Shown here piece after piece: positions 61,413 to 64,000 of a stretch of 64,000 nt of DNA (position 1 is the first letter of the stretch; each line of letters starts with the position of its first letter). This stretch comes from Microbaculum marinisediminis (GTDB taxonomy: Bacteria; Pseudomonadota; Alphaproteobacteria; Rhizobiales; Tepidamorphaceae): the NCBI RefSeq assembly GCF_025397915.1, contig NZ_JALIDZ010000009.1, forward strand, positions 62,001-126,000. The letters run 5' to 3'. A program made the position numbers and the translations under genes. The notes beneath the pieces were generated by a model. That model had not been told where the DNA came from. It worked only from the letters and a program-made list of their open reading frames with translations, and searched no databases.

Positions 61413-63061
61413 CCAAGACCCCATTCGACGCCGCACCGCTCCTTGAGCCGGGTGGCGTCGGCCTCGGTCCAGCCTGCAGGCGCGGTCACGCCGACCCAGG
61501 CATCGATGTAGTCTTCGGCGCTATAGCTGTGCCCGTATCCCGGCGGGACCGCGAGCGCGAGGATCATGTCGACCACCAGCTGAAACTGCGTGACGACCGG
61601 CATGAAACGCATCTCCGGAGAGACGTCCGGAGCCGGTGGTTCGCGCATCCATTGCGGGGCACGCCAGACCGAGTTCGGCTCGTAGAAGACGATCGGATCG
61701 GACGCGTATTGCAGGTAGGCGATGCGAAGGCGGCCCCACGGGCCGGCGTCGCGGTCGAGGCCGTCGAACTGGGACATGAAGCGAACGAGCGCGCCGCTGC
61801 CGACGAGCGGCAGGACATAGGGCGAATCCGGGTTCCGGGCGCTCGTTGCCTTGTTCCAGAGGGCCGAGGGGAACGGCGGGCCGGTCCACAGCGCGCCCTG
61901 GATGGGATCGTTGACGATCTCGAAGATGTCGAAGGAGTACATGGACGACCAGGCCCCGAGGCTGATGCCGTGGGCGTAGAACTCGGGCCTGTCGTCCTCG
62001 GGAAGCGTCCTCCAGTAACGGTAGACGGTCTGCATCGTCGCGGTCGCCTGTTCGAGACCGGTCTGGGTCTCGAAGATCAGCGCAAACGGCGATTGCATGT
62101 AGGAGTACTGGACCGCGACCGTGGCGATGTCGCCGTCATGCATGTACTCGACCGGATCGTGCCCGCCGGGATCGAGCCAGCCGGTGCCGGTCGGGCTCGC
62201 GACGATCAGCACCTTGCGCTCGAACGCGCCAAGACGCTTCAACTCTTCCAGGGCCACCTTCGCGCGCTCCTCGGGGGTCTGGGCCTGCGCCCGCCCGACA
62301 TAGACGCGGATCGGATCCTTGGCCGGCCGGCCCGTAAAGTCGGAGATGGCCTCCGCATCCGGCCCGCCGAGCACGTAGTCGCGTCCAGGCTGGCCCATCG
62401 CGCCCCAGTCGACGAACGATCCGGGGCCACCGGGAATGCGCGGATTGTCAGGCGCCGGCGGCGCCTTCACGAACAGATCCTGCGCCGCCTCGTAGGACTG
62501 GTCCATCGCCTCGAACACCCAGCGGATGACTCCGTCGCGGGTCACGAAGAAAACGAGCGCGGTCGCGAGGATCAGGCCCAGCGCATTGGCCGTGCGCATC
62601 GGCATGACCCGGTAGAGGCGACGGCGCAGGATGTCGAAGATCCACTGCACGGCCAGACCGATCGCGAAACAGATCAGGAAGACGGCAAGGGCGACGCCCA
62701 GCATCGCGAAGATGTGGAACTCTTCGGTCGGCTCCAGGCCGACGTGCGTTCGTATCGAGTCCTGCCAGTCCGCCGCCTTGGTCAGGTTGTTGATCCACAG
62801 CCCGACGACAGGCACCGCGACAACGACATGAGCGACGACCGCGGCCCGCCCCGAAAGACGCGGCAGTTCGATCGCGCGCCAGGCGGCGAGGACGAGCTGC
62901 CCAATCACATAGCCGATGGCGGTGACAAGCCCCGCAAGCGCCCCCTGCACGATCCACGGGCGCGGGATCAGCGACGGCGTGAGGGAGGCCGAGAAGAAGA
63001 CCAGTCCCAAAAGAAGCGGCAAAACGGCGAAGCCGAAAAGTCGGGTGTTTTTGTGCGTCAT
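61400..63061 (-). CDS. Polytopic alpha/beta-hydrolase-family protein
   Basis: 553 residues. Four or five membrane helices fill about 1-190 (LFGFAVLPLLLGLVFFSA, MLGVALAVFLICFAIG and others), then a soluble hydrolase domain with the nucleophile in GISLGAW near 385. This matches the alpha/beta-hydrolase family with an N-terminal membrane part (DUF2319-like). ATG 63061 is chosen because the frame before it is only a short basic stretch. It is read just ahead of the smaller hydrolase gene, which it overlaps, so they likely act together, perhaps on lipid or polymer. Confidence 0.8.
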   Translation of the reverse strand: MTHKNTRLFGFAVLPLLLGLVFFSASLTPSLIPRPWIVQGALAGLVTAIGYVIGQLVLAAWRAIELPRLSGRAAVVAHVVVAVPVVGLWINNLTKAADWQDSIRTHVGLEPTEEFHIFAMLGVALAVFLICFAIGLAVQWIFDILRRRLYRVMPMRTANALGLILATALVFFVTRDGVIRWVFEAMDQSYEAAQDLFVKAPPAPDNPRIPGGPGSFVDWGAMGQPGRDYVLGGPDAEAISDFTGRPAKDPIRVYVGRAQAQTPEERAKVALEELKRLGAFERKVLIVASPTGTGWLDPGGHDPVEYMHDGDIATVAVQYSYMQSPFALIFETQTGLEQATATMQTVYRYWRTLPEDDRPEFYAHGISLGAWSSMYSFDIFEIVNDPIQGALWTGPPFPSALWNKATSARNPDSPYVLPLVGSGALVRFMSQFDGLDRDAGPWGRLRIAYLQYASDPIVFYEPNSVWRAPQWMREPPAPDVSPEMRFMPVVTQFQLVVDMILALAVPPGYGHSYSAEDYIDAWVGVTAPAGWTEADATRLKERCGVEWGLGCRN

Positions 63062-63263
63062 GCGCAACCTTCTACTCCGTCCCGGCACGGCAACGCCAGA
63101 TGCGCGTCACCACCCTATCACTTTCCCTCGGAAAGTGCCCTGCTCCGTCATTCGCCTGCCCAGCAAACCAGCTCAACCGCTATTTGACGTTGTGAACCGA
63201 TATGAGGCGTTTGACGTGGCTGTTTTTCCGCCGTCGACTCACGCTCAGGCGCGGAAACGGATC

Positions 63264-63368
63264 ATGGCATCCCTGTTCCGGCTATCGGAGGAGGCGTGGA
63301 CGGCGTTAGAAATGAAGTCTGGCATCCTCTGGACATTCAGGGGGCGTCAGACCGTGTCCTTGGATTGA
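63264..63368 (+). pseudogene. Relic of IS5-family transposase N-terminus
   Basis: An ATG-started 34-codon frame begins MASLFRLSEEAWTALE, close to the MPSLFWLSDEAWAAIE opening of IS5-family transposases, and then loses similarity and stops. It lies in the 362-base gap between the hydrolase and gamma-glutamyltransferase genes; no inverted ends are visible. The rest of the gap shows nothing recognisable apart from being the divergent promoter region. Confidence 0.45.
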
Positions 63369-63423
63369 CGCATCGTTTCCCAGTGGCGTGCCCCCCTCTA
63401 GCTGAACCCTCATCGGAAAAATC

Positions 63424-64000
63424 GTGACGGACGTACGAGACAACGCAAGACCGCGAGCCGCGACAGTGTTCGCATGCGAGAAACGGCCGGCGCGCGCAGC
63501 CGGCGGAATGGTGGTGACGAATCATCCCCTCGCCTCCGCTGCCGGAACGGAGATGCTGGCGGCGGGAGGGAATGCCGTCGACGCGGCGATCGCGGCGCTG
63601 TTCACGCTGACGGTCGTGGAACCGATGATGGTCGGTATTCTGGGCGGCGGCATCACCCACATTCGCACGACGGACGGGCGCCATATCGTTCTCGACGGCC
63701 TGAGCGCCGCCCCGGCCGCCGCAGCGCCCGACCTCTACCGTTCGGTTTCGGATCACCCGCCGCATTCCATGGATACGGTGGGCCGCGAAAACGCGGTCGG
63801 ACCAAAGGCCGTCGCGACACCCGGGGCGTTGCGCGGCTGGTGCGATGCGCTGGAGCGTTTCGGGACGATGTCCCTTTCGGACGTCATGGAACCGGCCATT
63901 CGACATGCCCGCCGCGGATTTTCGGTGACGCCTTATCTGGCCGGATGCATCGAAGAGGCGGCGGCCGATCTTGCCGGCGATCCCGAAATCGCCCGGCTTT
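63424..64000 (+). CDS. Gamma-glutamyltransferase, 5' part
   Basis: The gene runs off the right edge; 192 codons are present. The frame begins at GTG 63424 and has the start of a gamma-glutamyltranspeptidase: GGMVVTNHPLASAAGTEML, AGGNAVDAAIAALFTLTVVE, GGGITHIRTTDGRHIVLDG and VGPKAVATPGALRGWCDALE (cited in part). The autocatalytic threonine and small subunit lie outside. Unlike periplasmic enzymes there is no signal peptide, so this is the cytoplasmic-type branch, which can act on gamma-glutamyl amines or related cephalosporin-acylase-like substrates. Only a weak GGA precedes the GTG. Confidence 0.88.
   Translation, partial: MTDVRDNARPRAATVFACEKRPARAAGGMVVTNHPLASAAGTEMLAAGGNAVDAAIAALFTLTVVEPMMVGILGGGITHIRTTDGRHIVLDGLSAAPAAAAPDLYRSVSDHPPHSMDTVGRENAVGPKAVATPGALRGWCDALERFGTMSLSDVMEPAIRHARRGFSVTPYLAGCIEEAAADLAGDPEIARL

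Noticed and set aside
1-64000. tRNA, rRNA, CRISPR arrays, phage genes
   Set aside because: I saw no repeat-spacer pattern, no tRNA-like cloverleaf with CCA end and no phage structural genes. A tRNAscan and CRISPR search would settle this.

Overview
The window is a high-GC stretch, dense in genes, with short intergenic gaps, frequent GTG starts, ATGA/GTGA overlaps and many solute transporters. Together with the families present (OruR-like AraC regulator, TctABC importer, CoxSML-type molybdenum hydroxylases, cyclase-TPR protein, beta-barrel porins), this points to a metabolically versatile alphaproteobacterium, probably of the Hyphomicrobiales (Rhizobiales) or a close relative. That placement is inference. 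I see no rRNA, tRNA, CRISPR array, prophage or intact insertion sequence; the only mobile-element trace is a short transposase-like relic near 63.3 kb.

Layout: 0-0.4 kb is the 3' end of an isochorismatase-family gene. 0.5-8.3 kb holds an eight-heme cytochrome c with HEAT and TPR repeats, two outer-membrane beta-barrel proteins, an exported arylsulfatase and an AraC-type regulator. 8.4-12.3 kb is a compact molybdenum hydroxylase operon (FAD, 2Fe-2S and molybdopterin subunits) ending in a MoaD-like protein. 12.5-14.3 kb is a class III cyclase-TPR gene.

14.3-31.2 kb is a nitrogen-compound region built from units that each pair enzymes with an importer or regulator. Unit one: LysR regulator plus amidinotransferase, divergent from an amino-acid-type ABC importer lacking its ATPase and an M20 N-carbamoyl hydrolase. 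Unit two: creatininase, a BMP-type ABC importer, a second amidinotransferase and a quinone oxidoreductase-like protein, divergent from a second LysR. Unit three: ureohydrolase, polysaccharide-deacetylase/PuuE-like protein and Asp/Glu racemase-like protein. Creatininase, ureohydrolase and two amidinotransferases together suggest guanidino or amidine compounds as substrates (inference).

31.5-33.2 kb is a three-gene operon: small exported protein, Tat-type cupredoxin and ECF sigma factor. 33.3-49.0 kb is a co-directional run of 13 genes: IclR regulator, Zn-alcohol dehydrogenase, exported RidA, a molybdenum hydroxylase whose catalytic subunit is split, a TIM-barrel isomerase, the TctCBA importer, an IolD-like thiamine-diphosphate ring hydrolase, an aldehyde dehydrogenase and an IlvD/Edd dehydratase. 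It reads as a complete uptake and degradation pathway for an unidentified, probably cyclic, carboxylate and is the best candidate here for an undescribed system.

49.3-54.7 kb holds a lone BLUF photoreceptor and an operon of a glutamine synthetase-like ligase, a DUF1116 protein, an APC permease and an Lrp-type regulator, preceded by a large inverted repeat. 55.2-60.2 kb is a YhiI-RbbA-YhhJ-type exporter. 60.5-63.1 kb has two overlapping alpha/beta-hydrolase genes, and the window closes in the start of a gamma-glutamyltransferase gene.
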